NCBI GenBank assembly: GCA_003550305.1
Contig: QKYT01000068.1
Coordinates: 74,242-138,241, forward strand
Source: Glomus cerebriforme
Taxonomy: Eukaryota > Glomeromycota > Glomeromycetes > Glomerales > Glomeraceae
DNA: 64,000 nucleotides
Direction of reading: 5' to 3'
In this document: positions 12,699 to 25,743 of the stretch, piece by piece
Layout: each line of letters starts with the position of its first letter
How positions within the stretch are numbered: position 1 is the stretch's first letter
Notes under the pieces: model-generated
What the model saw: only the letters and a program-made list of their open reading frames with translations
Told to the model about the DNA's origin: nothing
Databases searched by the model: none
Position numbers and translations under genes: made by a program

Positions 12699-14572
12699 AT
12701 GAGTGGCTCTAGTACAACAACACTTACAGTGCTAACCCTAAATTGCTGGTATTATTTTTATTAGGTTATAAAGTTTCTGGTGCAGTTCTTCATTCTTTCT
12801 AAGTCTTGTTATTTATTAGGGGTTTGAAATTTATTTCCAAGAAACTTGAACAACGCATGGAAGCTATTGCGGATAACTTAGCACATTCAGACTATGAAAT
12901 CGTTTGTTTACAAGAAGTTTGGGTATATAAAAATTTTGAAGGTATCAAAAATAAAACAAAAAAACGATTCCCTTACGCTAGATTTTATAACAGGTAATGC
13001 AGATTTATAGCATTATTGATACATTATCAAATTACCATACTAAATAATATTCTCAAATGCGCAGGTAATATAAAAAAATTATGGATATTAAAATGCATTT
13101 TAACACCAAAACAGAAGGAAGGATACCATTTACGGTATATCATACCAGAATTAAGTTAATTTTAGCCAAAAATTAAAAGTTTTATGTTTCCATTTTTAAA
13201 GTGGTGTTTTTGGCGCAGGTCTTGCCATCCTTTCTAGATATCCGATAGTTGAAGTATCTTTTCATCGATATCGTTTAAACGGTCTGCCTATTAAATTCAC
13301 GCATGGTGATTGGTATGTTGGTAAGGGAGTAGCCAGCGCCGTTGTTGACCATCCTGTAGCTGGATTAATTGAAGTTTTTAATACTCATGTAAGCAATTAT
13401 AATTGATCGACTCAAATCATGTGATCCTATTTCTCTTCAAAAGATACCTAGGATTTATTTTTTTCAATATAGACCCACGCAGGATATGGATCAAAAAATA
13501 ATGATATATATTTGGCCCATCGAGTTTCAGAAGGTTGGGAAATATCAAACTTACTAAAAATTTCAGCTTCGAGAGGACGTAATGTAATTGCTGTAAGTAA
13601 TTTATTTTTTTTTATTTTCAATTTAATAATTATTTATTTAAGTACGTAAATAAATACATTTTTTATTAGATGGGTGATTTTAACAGTGAACCAGAAACCT
13701 TGGTACATAAATTAATTACTACACATGGACAAATGACAGATGCTTGGCAATCTCAACACCCCTCTACTCCAGCTAGTATCTCTACTTCTTCAATTAATCA
13801 TCATACACCAGTTCCATTCGATCCAAATAATGCCATAATTCAAAAAGGTTACACTAGCAATTCTCCATTAAACACATGGTCAAAGAAAACCGTCAAACAA
13901 GCAGTGCGTGATCGTTATGCGGGTCAGCGCATCGATTTCGTCTTTTATCGTAAAACATCTAGATTTTGGTGTAGCGGTTCCCGTGTTGTTTTTACAGAAA
14001 AAATACCTGATCTTGACGTCAGTTATTCGGATCATTTTGGAGTGGAAGCCACATTTACACTTGTTGGACGAGATAAAAATGCCGTAATCCCACTTTCAGT
14101 GTGGGAACAAGGGGGATATGAGCATTTACATGTGTTAGATACTCGTACACTTAAAAACGTAGGAGATCTTCTAAAAAAAGATTTGAGCAGATCACAAGCA
14201 CATTCACACATACAAGTATTCTTCTTTTACCTTTCTTTACTTTTGATAGTTGGCTTGATCGCTTTGGAAGTTTTGGTTGCTATGGAAGTTATAATGACAT
14301 ATCATTGGGTTAACATAATTATTGTTGTAGCTATTTGTCTACTTACAGCTTTTGGTACTATAATGGGATTGCACGGATTTCTTTTTGGTAATGTAGAACA
14401 AAGTGCACTACAGCAATTTATTCAAGAAGTTCAATCTTATGCGGAGGGGAAAAAGGTTCTTGAGAGTCGTGCTAGTAGTGTTGGATTCCTTGATGATAAT
14501 GGAAGTAGTCATAGGTCTTCAGCTGCTGCTGGCACATCTCAAATTGAAATTGATCCACGATTTAAATTGTAA
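12699..14572 (+). CDS. ISC1: Inositol phosphosphingolipid phospholipase C / neutral sphingomyelinase
   Basis: Five exons: 12699-12748, 12820-12993, 13202-13388, 13473-13592 and 13670-14572, in frame to 477 aa. This is an endonuclease/exonuclease/phosphatase-fold enzyme. LTLNCWG (residues 12-18) and CLQEVW with the metal-binding Glu49 come first. Then SGVFGAGLAILSRYPI, the ISC1-type GDWYVGKGVASAVVDHP...EVFNTHTHAGYG block, MGDFN (Asp180, Asn182) and the catalytic SYSDHFG (Asp298-His299). Two predicted transmembrane helices follow at about residues 358-417, as in yeast Isc1 and mammalian nSMase2 relatives. The family hydrolyses inositol phosphosphingolipids or sphingomyelin to ceramide and works at the ER and mitochondrial membranes. 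The start MSGSS is the first Met in frame after an AT-rich leader. Confidence 0.92.
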
Positions 14573-14926
14573 TAAACAATTAAAAAAGTTTTCATTTAAT
14601 TAATTTATATAATAATTTAATTTAATTTTAACGACTTATTTATAAGTTTGTTATATGATATTCCTATTATTTCTGATGTAAAAAATATATTCTATGTAAT
14701 TTTTTTTTATTATAGATATTAATTAGTAACATATTTTAGAAAATTATTGTAGGATTTAAAAAAAAAATTTACTATTTTTTGTAGTATGGGAATTCTCTAA
14801 TAGCAATTGACCAATCAAATCATTACTGAATTAGTGATATGTCAAGTGATATATGCGATTAATGTATGATTTTTAAATTCTTGTACTAAAAATTTCTCGG
14901 AATTCACTAAAAAAAATTTATTATTA
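14573..14926. other. Intergenic, ISC1 to NUP43-like gene
   Basis: 354 bp, very AT-rich. It holds the ISC1 3' end and the short promoter of the next gene. No other feature seen. Confidence 0.5.
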
Positions 14927-16058
14927 ATGGACGACTTTCCCGCCTCATATGACCTCATAGGTTTGTCTACCAGAAGTACAGGTGGAAAAGTCTCAAAAGT
15001 TCGTTTTGATAATACAAAACAGGAATTTGAAAGTAATGAAATATTATTTGCTACAGGTTCTTGGGATACTCCAAAGGTTTTAATTCTGAACACACCGATA
15101 TGCCGTTATTTCGTTATAAACATATTTTTATTTATGTACTTTCACGCGTTTTATAGGAAAATACATTGCTATTATGGAATGTTGAACAAAGTTCTTTTGG
15201 TTTAAGCGAGCAGCCAAGCTTAACATATTCAGTTCTTGGTAAAACAACTCACGAAGGAGATGTTACCGATATGCAATTTATTGGGGATAATATCATACTT
15301 ACATCATCTTCAAATGGATCATTAAATGCCTTTCAATTGGTAAAGTTCGTTTTTTTTTAAAAAAAATTTCGATGAGACATGATTAAATTTAATAATATTA
15401 TTATTTCTCTATATTTAATTATCAGATAAATACAAGTGAATCTGATATTATGGATCAATCCATTGGAACATCTAACTATCAAATTCAAATGATCATGAAT
15501 CGTCGATTACACAGTTTCACTGATACCAAAAATGCATCACTTAATAGTTTCGCAATTAAACCACATAGCATAAATGATCCACTAGTCGCAACCGTTGGAG
15601 AAGATGGTAAAATTGTGATTGTGAGAATTGAAGATTCAATTCAAGATCACGTCATAGAAGAAGCTGATGCATCTTCAATAAAAGCAATTTTATGGCCCAG
15701 ATCGAATGAGATTGTAAGTTTTTTTATATTTTCAATTTTTGCAATCAAATATAAATTAATTAACCGAATGGTTTAATATTTTAAAGATCATAGCAAATGG
15801 GTGTGGACAATTAAGAGTATTCGACCCTAGGGAAAACAAACCCACAACAATATGTTATGAGTATATAATTATTATTTATATAATTCTTTAGAAAAAACAT
15901 GACTTTTTAGTAATATTTTGGTTATATATAGTCACACTAATATCAGAGTACCAATTAACTGTTTAGCATTTCATCCTTCCAAGGTGATTTTTTTTTTTTT
16001 TTATTTTTTTTTTTTTTTTTTATTTTTAAAATTTTTTTTCTTTTTTATTAGAAATAAA

Positions 16059-16094
<36 letters not shown>

Positions 16095-16654
16095 CATTAA
16101 AGATTTTGATTGTTCTTTCCTTAGGTACACAAAATTGCATCAGGAAATAACAAAGGTGGTGTGACAATATGGGACACAAGAAAAATGTCTGAACCAGAAA
16201 AACATGCTCAACCACATAATTCTCGAGGTATAAGAAAATATTTATGATTCAAAAATTATTTTTCGTATTAAATTATTTTTTTTTTATAACTTTGTAGTAT
16301 GGGAAATATTTTATCATCCGTATTATCAGGAATTATTATTTAGCTGTTCTGAGGGTATTTTTTTAAAATATTATACTATCGTAGACACATTATCATAAAT
16401 TATCACTGATATATATCTATATCTTGATTATTTAAATTATAGACGGAACTGTCGGTGCTGTTAATTTTGCAGATTTTACGCCAAGATTTCCTACTCAAGA
16501 TTCAATGAATCCAGTAAAAGGACCAAATGTAACCGTAAAAAAAATCGGATTCAAATCTAATGAGCTACCTATAAATTCTATTGATTATCATCCTCATTCA
16601 AAGTTATTGATTAGTGGGGGAGATAACGAAAACTTACTTTATACACTCATATGA
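14927..16654 (+). CDS. NUP43-like WD40-repeat nucleoporin
   Basis: Eight exons: 14927-15076, 15157-15339, 15426-15713, 15787-15860, 15932-15983, 16125-16227, 16298-16354 and 16443-16654. They give 372 aa starting MDDFPASYDL. It consists of WD40 blades: KVSKVRFDN with ATGSWDTPKENTLLLWNVEQ, HEGDVTDMQFIGDNIILTSSSNGSLNAF, ATVGEDGKIVIV, INCLAFHPSKVHKIASGNNKGGVTIWDTRK, VWEIFYHPYYQELLFSCSEDGTVGAVNF and INSIDYHPHSKLLISGGDNENLLYT. The order and wording (for example 'NNKGGVTIWDTR', 'FHP..qELLFSCSEDG') are those of NUP43 of the nuclear-pore Y complex (mRNA export, pore assembly). Another WD40 protein cannot be ruled out. Intron 5 (15984-16124) is almost pure T. Confidence 0.75.
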
Positions 16655-17710
16655 AATAAACATTGAAGATTAGAAGATTAGATAGCTAAAAAATAAGTTT
16701 ATGGATAAATGTTTTACCATGATTAGCCATAAATGCCATCCATAATGTCCTTTTACTTAATGCATTATCAGGTATATGATGAAAAGGGGAAAATCATATG
16801 TCACGTATGTGTGATAAATAAAGTACTGGATGTCGATCGTCAATTCGCATTTTTAAACTCAGTTTCTAAATTAAAGATTGGGTATATAACATTATTTTTT
16901 AAAGCCTAATTTGTAACTTAGATCTTGTTCACCTTGCATAGATCTTTATTGACAAAGTAGTTAAGCAGATTAAACATGCATTGACAATAAACAGTTTCTA
17001 CTTATGCGACCAAACAAATAATTAATTAGATTAACATTCTGTTTCTCCTTTTGTTGGTTAACTGGAATTTCAAAAACCATTGTTATTAAAAATATGTAAG
17101 TACGGTAAGAAAACCAATTATTGTTATGTTTATGATATTGTGCATTAGTCGGCCTTGCTATTTCGTGATAAAACAACTAAGGGATTTTTAAAAAATCTTA
17201 TGATCGTTCTTATAATAGAAAATTAATTAATATTATTCTAATTATAAATAATATAGTCAATCTCAACCTAATATATAAATTTTAAGACCATTTTAAAAAA
17301 ATTGTTTTAATTATATTTTTCTACTCCTTATTGTGAAAGTTAAGTCAGCAGTTCAGTTCACAACGGAATATCCAAAATCTGATTTCCCAGATATAAAACC
17401 TAGCCTCCTCCTGTCTCCTGTTTGCTGAGCATTTATTACTTTGCATATTTAATAGAATCACATAAATAGATCGGGAAAAATCGCAAATTTTGCAGCAAGC
17501 AGCTTGTCAACTTTCCTGTCTAACTTGAAGAACCTACCGCATTTATACTCTCATGCTCGTTATCTATTACCACTTTTTTTTTTGTTTACACCTAAACAAA
17601 TCTGCAAATTCACCTGCATTCGTTACATTTCCCACGAAATTAACGCGTCATTTTTTAATCGAACTTTACCAATAATATATTAGTATAAAAAAAAAATTAT
17701 ATTAAGTAAA
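16655..17710. other. Intergenic, upstream of asparaginase gene
   Basis: About 1.06 kb with no convincing coding region. The part at 17330-17640 is less AT-rich than its surroundings (cagcctcctcctgtctcctg...) and probably carries the promoter and 5' leader of the asparaginase gene. Confidence 0.45.
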
Positions 17711-20700
17711 ATGGAAAAAAAGCCTTCAAAAAATAACTTTCAAAAAGACAATGAATTTGAATTTTTAAATAAGTATACACAAGATTCTCAAATTTTTTCA
17801 AAGCTTGCTCATAAATTAACAAAAAAAATTTCATTTGGAAAATCCTTAACCACTAACCAATATAAAAATATGAGTTCTATAAAGAGGAAATTGGATAATT
17901 TAGAGTTACCTGAATCTGAAACTTCTAAACCATTTGTTCGATCGAATACGCCAATTTCTGAATATTCGTCTGACGAAGATTTGGGACCTTCCGCCAACCA
18001 ACCTCTTATATACAATGATGCCGTTTCAATACAACTTCATCAGCCAAGAAGTGATATGGCAACTGGAGGTTAATATTTATTACTATGACTTGACTTGTAA
18101 GAAAATAATTAATTCATTATTATTTTATAGACGTATCACAAGTTTTAATTATTTATACTGGTGGTACTATTGGTATGAAAAATACAAAGAAACATGGTTA
18201 TGTTCCAGTAAGTTATCTAAATCATTAATAGTTTTGTTTTTAGTTTTTCGAATTTTTTGTTTACACGATTTTATTTAGGTACCAGATTACCTTACAGAAT
18301 CTCTTGCAGAAATGTCTCGATTTCATGATCGTACATTTGATCCAAACTTTCGTCGGTTTTCATCAAATCTAGATGATCAAACTGACGAGGAAATTTATCC
18401 TACAATTAAAATTACTGTCAAAGATCTAAACAAAAATGAATATGTTGAAATTAATCAACGTAGTTTAATATCACCACCTTCTTTAGTAGGAAAGAGAATA
18501 AGGTAAATTTAATTTCTTTTTAATAAATAAATGAATGAATGTTTACAAAATTTAAATTTATTTCTACAATTTTAGATATTCCATAATTGAATATGAACCT
18601 CTTCTAGATTCTTGTAACATGTCTAGTGATGGTACTTTTTTGTTAAAATATATTTTATAATTACTATATAAATGTTTAATTACTAAAATTTTTTTTAAAA
18701 TTTAGATTGGATACGTATAGCATCTGATATTGAATCAAATTACGAAACATTCGATGCTTTTATAATATTACACGGTAGGTAACTTCCTTGAAATTAGCAA
18801 TTTATATTTAAATAAATTTAATTAATATTTTTTACGAATAGGCACGGATACAATGGCATATACTGCTAGTGCACTCAGTTTTCTTTTGGAAGATTTAGGG
18901 TAAATATACTAAAAATAAATGTTTTTTTATCCTTTAATTACATTTCTAGTATTTCGAATTAATTAATCTTTTTTTTTTGTAGCAAAACCGTTATTTTAAC
19001 AGGTTCACAGGTATAAAAGAGATTTCACTATCAGTTAAAGAATAACGAGCGAGAGGCCCAAAACGTATAAATTTTTTTTTCCTTGTAATTCATATAGAAA
19101 TAAATATATTGTCTTGATATTTTTCTTATTTGTGAAAAATTTAGGTTCCTATATCCGAAGTTCGTAATGATGCGGTTGAAAATCTTTTGGGTGCGCTTAC
19201 AATTGCTGGTCATTATGTCATACCAGAAGTATGTTTATTTTTCAACAATAAACTTTTCCGCGGAAATAGGTGTGTGAAAATGAATGCAGTTGATTTCGAT
19301 GCATTCGATTCACCAAATCTAGCTCCATTGGCTACAGTTGGGATTAATATAAGTAAGGATTCTGTTTATTATATATAATCAATCATGTATTTGATTCTAG
19401 CACTTGTTCAAAAAAAAAAAAAAAATTCTTTTCTCTTTTAGATGTTAATTGGGCAGAGGTAGTAAGGCCAGCCTCAATTGCTAAATTCAAGGCACATAAA
19501 ACTCTTAATCGAAATGTGAGCACTTTAAGATTATTTCCCGGTATAACAGAAACAACTGTAAAAGCATTATTAGTAGAACCGATAGAGGGTGTAATTTTAG
19601 AGACTTATGGAGCGGGTAACGCGCCTAATACTCGAGATGATATAATGAGGGCTTTAGCAGCTGCTAGTGATAGAGGTGTTGTTATTGTAAATTGCACGCA
19701 ATGCAAAAAAGGAATTGTAACTGATTTATATGCAACTGGCAAAGCCCTTCGTAAAGTTGGTGTTGTTTCAGGGAATGATATGACTCCAGAGGTATTTATT
19801 CGATTTTCATGGAACTAAAAGAAAAAAAAAGGTTTAAGAGAGGTTAAACTTTATTTATTAATTTATCAATATTTATTTTTAATAGTGTGCACTAGTTAAA
19901 CTTGCATATTTGCTTAGTGACAATCGTTACCAACCTGAAGTAGTACGTGAATTAATGACAAGGAATCTTCGTGGAGAACTTACGATTGTGGCACCAAAAC
20001 CTAGATTCACATTCCATAATCGTACTCATAAAATTATCCAAAATATGATAAGTGAGTTTTTTTTTTTTTTAAAAAAAAAATATTATTATTATTATTATCA
20101 TTATTATTTGTTAATAATGATTATTAACATCCAATAGATGCCGCTGCGGAAGCAAATCATGCGGCTGTAAAAGATACTTCATTGATGATGGATGTGCAAG
20201 AGAAAGTTTTAATGGAAAAATCTTTATATCCGATTTTATTATGTTCCGCTGCTGGGACAGATGATCTTGACGGAATGTTGCTATTATCAGAGAACTATGA
20301 AGGAATGATGCTGATGTTGAATTGTATGGATTATGATGGAAGAACTCCACTAGTATGTAATAACAATATTTTGAACTTTATTCAATATGAAGTTAACTTT
20401 CTTTTATAATTATAGCATATTGCATGTACAGGAGGACATCATCGAATAGTAAAATTTTTGTTGCAAAATGGTGCATCTGTTCACATGAGGGATAGATTCG
20501 GTCATACACCCTTGTATGAAGCTGCACGGAATAAACACAAACATGTGATTCATACATTACGTGAAACAGGCGCTCATTTTAATGATGCAGAAATTAATGA
20601 TGTAGTATTTCAAGCATTATCGTAAGTAACGAATTTTATTTATTGGTAATATTGAATAATAATTAAATTCTAATAAATTGTTTGTATTTTTATTTAATAG

Positions 20701-21133
20701 TGCTGCAGCAAACGGGGATGTAGAATTACTTAAACATTTTGTTGATGCCGGATTAGATATAAACCGTACTGGATTTGATCATCGTACAGCATTACATCAT
20801 GCAGTAGCTGAAGGTTGTCTCGACACTGTTCAATATCTTTTGTCATTACCTGATATAAATATAGAGACTAAAGATAGATGGGGAAGGAGACCTATTGATG
20901 ATGCAGAAATGAATCTTGGTAGAATGTGGGGTAGAGATAATGAAACAGAAAAGCAGTTGAGAGAAATTGTTAGGTTGTTAAGAGGAAGAGTTGATTATGA
21001 AGAATACGGAACGATTAAGATAAAAAATCCACTCCAATCAAATGAACATAATATATCAAATAGTAATAATCCACACCATTTAAATGGTGTTAATGGAGTT
21101 GTGATTGTAGTAAATGCTGAATCATCTAAATAA
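17711..21133 (+). CDS. L-asparaginase with C-terminal ankyrin repeats
   Basis: Thirteen exons: 17711-18068, 18131-18207, 18279-18502, 18576-18631, 18706-18774, 18842-18899, 18983-19010, 19145-19352, 19442-19791, 19886-20051, 20138-20352, 20416-20621 and 20701-21133. They total 815 aa. After a disordered, Ser-rich N-terminal region of about 120 residues comes a type-I asparaginase domain: IYTGGTIGM with nucleophile Thr132, [15 protein letters not shown] with Thr263/Asp264, [12 protein letters not shown], then [13 protein letters not shown] and [13 protein letters not shown] linker leads to ankyrin repeats from about residue 575 ([55 protein letters not shown]). This layout matches the animal and fungal cytosolic 60-kDa lysophospholipase/asparaginase (ASPG) class, which converts asparagine to aspartate and ammonia. 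The long N-terminal extension is not usual for the family. Reading frame is kept across all twelve introns. Confidence 0.92.
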
Positions 21134-21429
21134 TGTTTACAAGAAATCGAGATAAAATTCTTTTATCATAATCATGTAATAACATACAGTATAGAACAAT
21201 TCGTAATAATTTTTTTTTTACTATAAACGTTTAATTAATATTTCTTAGAAACTTATTGTTATTAATATTTATAATTATAATAATGCATGAGTAATCCGGA
21301 AAAAGAGAATATGTACAAAATAGTGTTGAAACTTTATAAAATAAATCACGTGACACATAGTTAATCACGTGAATTTGCTTTCAATATAAGTATTCTCTAT
21401 CCGATCAACTTTAAATAATCTTTTTCAAA

Positions 21430-22718
21430 ATGTCAAAACTATCTTTACAAAATGCTATATTAACTTACGAACAATTAGAAACCACGCCTTCAAAAAGAGA
21501 TAATATACCTGAAGAATTAGAAGATGAACTCCGTAGATTAGGGTGTGATTTTATTCAATCTGCTGGAATCGTCCTACGATTGTAACTAATAAATATTATT
21601 TGTTTGTTTATTATTATTTAAAATGTAACTAATTTAAAGTAACGATTTTATTATTTAGACCACAGGTAGCTATGGCTACTGCACAAGTACTTTTTCAACG
21701 ATTTTTTTATGTTGCGTCATTAAAAAAATTCTCTGTTAGGGTTTGTATTTGAAATATTTTTGATTTTTAATTTGGTTTTTTTTTAATTTTTTTTTTTTTT
21801 AAAAAAAAAAAAAATTCTCCTTTTGAAAGGATATAGGTATGGGAGCTTTATTCCTGGCTTCAAAAGTTTCCGAATCGCCATGCAAAATTCGCGATTTAAT
21901 AAATGTTTATCACTATTTGATAAGACGTTATCGTAATAAACCAACTGAACCACTAGAATATTTAGGAAATGTATGTTATTCTTGTTATTATCATTTTTTT
22001 CATTTTATTGCTAAATTTTTTTTTTTTNTTTAATTTAAAAAGGTATTTTATGAAATGAAAGATGCATTAGTAATAGCTGAAATGCAAATCTTAAAGAAAT
22101 TAGGATTTAATGTTCACGTACAATTGCCATATGGATTAATGGTTAATTATTTAAAAGTATTAGAATTAACTGATCATGAAACAATTCCTCAAAAAGCGTG
22201 GGGATATCTTAACGATTCGTAAATAAATTTTTTAATCTTTTATTTATTTAAATTACGAATTAATAATGATTTAACCGGATATTTATAATTTATATATAGG
22301 TTAAGAACAAATGTGTACGTGTGTTATCAGCCAGCAACAATTGCTTGTGCTGTTATATGGTTAGCTGCAAGGATAGCTCAAGTAAAATTACCAACTTCAC
22401 CTCCGTGGTGGGAATTATTTGAAGCTGAATTAGAAGATATCCTTTTTAAATTATTTATTTTATTGAATTAAATTTACTCTTTAATATTTATTCAAACATC
22501 TTTTATCTGAATATTAAATTTTGTCTTTGATAATCCTGTAAATACATATGGAAAATATATCAAGACATATCATGAGATTATATGCTATAAGATTACCTTC
22601 AAATTTACCTCTTTCACTCGATGAATTAGAGGATTACTTAAAAAATTATGAAGATAGAAGAAAATCTGGAATCAATGCTGAGGAAGATTTGGGATCAGCT
22701 CCTATGGTAATCATGTAA
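21430..22718 (+). CDS. Cyclin L (transcription/splicing cyclin)
   Basis: Six exons: 21430-21581, 21659-21740, 21830-21970, 22043-22218, 22300-22436 and 22546-22718, giving 286 aa. The cyclin-L wording is clear. [50 protein letters not shown] forms the first half of the N-terminal cyclin box. MGALFLASKVSESPCKIRDLINVYHYL follows, then LKKLGFNVHVQLPYGLMVNYLKVLEL and [31 protein letters not shown]. Cyclin L partners CDK11-type kinases in nuclear pre-mRNA processing. The RS-rich tail of animal cyclin L is absent; the protein ends shortly after the second cyclin fold. The last coding intron (22437-22545) has AT-AC ends. The end MVIM assumes no further splicing; splicing at 22707 to an exon near 22793 would instead give PMIES. 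Confidence 0.9.
22437..22545 (+). other. Putative U12-type AT-AC intron in cyclin L
   Basis: The 109-bp intron starts ATATCCTTTTT, a full match to the U12 AT-AC donor consensus, and ends AC. TCTTTGAT (22524-22531) lies 15 nt upstream of the AC (branch A at 22530), one change from the U12 branch consensus TCCTTRAY. Splicing joins GAA-G to AT-ATG-GAA and restores the conserved WWELFEAELED-MENISRHIMRLY sequence. No GT donor exists near the required exon end. Confidence 0.8.
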
Positions 22719-23236
22719 TCGTTGAATGTTATTTAGGAGGAAAATTATTTTATCTAATATAAATTATTAAATAGAGTTCTATATAATTATAGATTGAAAG
22801 TTGAAATAAGTTTTTGAAATAATTTAGTTTGAATTTAATGTATTAGAAGATATATTGTACAATACCCACTCAGTGTAACTTTTACATATATAAAGGTAAG
22901 TAATATTTTACTTATTAGAAAAAAATATCATTTCTTTTATTATATATATATTCAATATTCAATAATAAATTTTAGATCAATATTTAAAATTAATAACAAT
23001 TATTATTTGATTTTTCTGGGAATATTTAAATCTTTCGAATTTTATTATTTTATTATAATACTCTACATACTCTTACCATTATTTCCATTTTTTCTTTCCA
23101 TTTATAATATCTATTAGATTCTTTATATTTTATTTTATAATTCTAGACATTTATTACCATCCAAGAGAAAACTAGAAACCATAAAAATTCGATTAATAAA
23201 TATACGAGTTTCTATATAGTAAAAAAAAAGTGTTAA
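22719..23236. other. Convergent 3' intergenic region
   Basis: 518 bp between the stops of cyclin L (plus) and TDP1 (minus). AT-rich, and expected to hold both polyadenylation regions. No gene seen. Confidence 0.5.
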
Positions 23237-25743
23237 TTAAATTAATGAACTTACCCAAGGGATATCATTTTCTTCATAACATTTTGGAGGTCTTTGATAT
23301 GACACAGGTACACCATGTTCACTAAACCAATCTTTTCGATCATTCATATTATTTTCTTTATCATTATCATCATTTAATTTAGTGATTGGAAGAAATATTC
23401 CCAATTCCCAATTATAAATTTTTAACTGAAGTTCTTTTGTATCTCTTGATATGTTAAGTTTTCCCCTAATTAAATTAGAAGAGAAGTTATTTATTTATTG
23501 TATCCATTTTAGAAATTCAAAAAATAAACTAGTTCAACTTACCAAGCTGATTCTGTAAAATTATGACTTCTATAGCAAAAATTAATTCATTCAGTCAAAT
23601 ATATATCTTATACATACCAGTAAATGCATGAAATACATACCCACAGTAGTACCATCCTACAATGTTGTTATCCTCTACATCATCAGTTATTGTATCTTGT
23701 GATAATTCTAATTCCCTAATGGTTTCTTGTGTATTTATTATCTCATTCTCATAATATTCTATATCTGTTGCATCAGAATCAGTTGCAGATTCATCACTAT
23801 CATATTGATTTTTTATAATCTTCCTTTTGTTAAATCTAATTTTTCGTTGTTCTTGTTTTAACAATCGTTCCTGTTCCAGTTGTTCTTGTGATGGTTGAAT
23901 AAATCTAGCTAATAGGAACTAAATTATAAAAATATCCAATATGTTACTTGATGAATATACGATATCAAAGAAGATAAATTGTAAAATAGTTTTTTTTTAC
24001 TTTCGTATGCATCAATGTTCCATTTCTATTCGACTCACATTTCCTAATCAATAAATATATATTTATTCTTAATAAAAGTTGTAAGCAATTGAATATATTT
24101 CTTACCTTAAAATTTCCTTGGGGAATGTTAGTTGTTCATAACATTTTTTAGAAAAACATAAAGGCCCAGCTCCCTAATATACATGTTAAATATATTGTAA
24201 AATCTCATTAATATTAATAAAAAAAAACCTATGAAACTAATATTTACCGCAAATGTGTATTTTGAATTTAAAACAATTTTATTTGTTGGATAAACGATAG
24301 TAATAGGAGGTAACAGCTGTAATTGTTGTGATAATTGTAATAATTGTGACGGTTGTGATGGTTGTGATGGTGACAGTTGTGGTGATTCATTTTCTTCATA
24401 ATGCTCTTTATCTTTTTTCGATTTACGTTGTTTTGGAATAATATATGGATCAAGACCTTTAGCTGATCTATAGAATTCATTTAAAAAGTCCGGAGTAATT
24501 GAACCAAGTGAAGAAGACTAATTTACCCCCAAAAAATTAGTGATTATTAATGACAAATAAATCAATATTATATTCTATTAATTTAATATACCTGACATTC
24601 TAATTCAACATATTCAGATTGTTTACAAACACCCTTTACAACTTGAGACAATCTTCCGTGACCATATTTCTTTACATTTTCTATACCTTTATAAGCTCCA
24701 GGTATAGAAGGTATAATAATCGCCTAATATATGAAATTAAATTCTTTTATTGGCACACATATATATGTAGTGAGAAATGAAAATAAGAAATTTACCTTTG
24801 CTTTTGAGAAATCGTATTGAGAAAACTTATCTATAATGTGAGATTTTAATCCCATAGCTAATAAATAATCTTTCAATTCTTTTGCAAATGAATGAAGATT
24901 GTGATCAGTTGTATCATCATCTTTATATCTTGGAAAATCTTGTACGAAGACAATATTTTCAGAAATTTCCCAATCATGAGGAATTAAATTAGCAGAAGAA
25001 ATAACAACCCGTATCCATTCATTATAAATCAATATCATTAATTTAGCATGAAAACATCCATGTCCCATACTTGACATTGGAGGATGTACTAGTAATATAT
25101 TTGTATTAGGGATACAAAAGATTCCTTGCTAAATGTGACAGGATTTTTTTTTTTTTTTAAAAAAAAAAAGTTAAGCTAAAAAAAAGTTTAACTTTTTTGA
25201 AAGAAAAAAATTAATTACCGAATCATTTTCAGGATCCCAATGTTTAGCTACAATTATATTGGCGTTTTTTGGTAAATTCTCAAGTAGCCAAGAAAATTCT
25301 ATAGTCATCGCGCAAAAAAACGCGCTTTTCAATTGATTCTATCAGTGAACAAAAAAGTTAATAAAATCGGAAAAGGCAATCAATCGAGAAATTAAAAATT
25401 AAAAAAAAAAACCTTTTGAATTATTTCACCGAATCGAATGTAATCACCATTATATCCCGAAACATATGTAAGCTTCGTGATGCCATCAAGAAACTGAGGT
25501 CCTATTTTTTCTTAAAAGAAAAAAAATTTAAGCTTCAAGATATCGTCATCTATCCATACCTTATGTCGAATTTTTATTACCTATTATCACAGAATGTTTA
25601 ATAATTGATTGATTGTTACTTCTATTTTCATCTCCTTTCTTTTGTCTTTTTACATTTCTCATATCCTCTGTTAGTTGAGAACTAACGTTATTTCCCTCGC
25701 GATTATTGTCGGGGGGACCTAGAACATTTGCTTTACTACGCAT
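23237..25743 (-). CDS. TDP1: Tyrosyl-DNA phosphodiesterase 1
   Basis: Eleven minus-strand exons: 25581-25743, 25413-25501, 25219-25338, 24796-25128, 24592-24723, 24248-24517, 24106-24173, 24001-24043, 23641-23918, 23543-23569 and 23237-23465, giving 583 aa. TDP1 removes stalled topoisomerase-I peptides from DNA 3' ends in the nucleus. Both HKN catalytic sets are present: GCFHAKLMIL (His151, Lys153) with ISSANLIPHDW (Asn171), and LMHTK (His404, Lys406) with GSHNFTESAWG (Asn502). In human TDP1 the second His and Asn are only 23 residues apart; here an acidic, probably disordered insert of about 75 residues (QYDSDESATDSDATD...) separates them. Another low-complexity SQPSQ region lies near residues 280-310. 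The N-terminal ~50 residues look disordered. The C-terminus IPWVSSLI follows the unspliced reading; a further exon is possible. Confidence 0.92.

Noticed and set aside
22437..22545. Explaining the cyclin L gap as a frameshift or assembly error
   Set aside because: The AT-AC ends, donor consensus and branch-site spacing together fit a U12 intron, and the frame is restored exactly.
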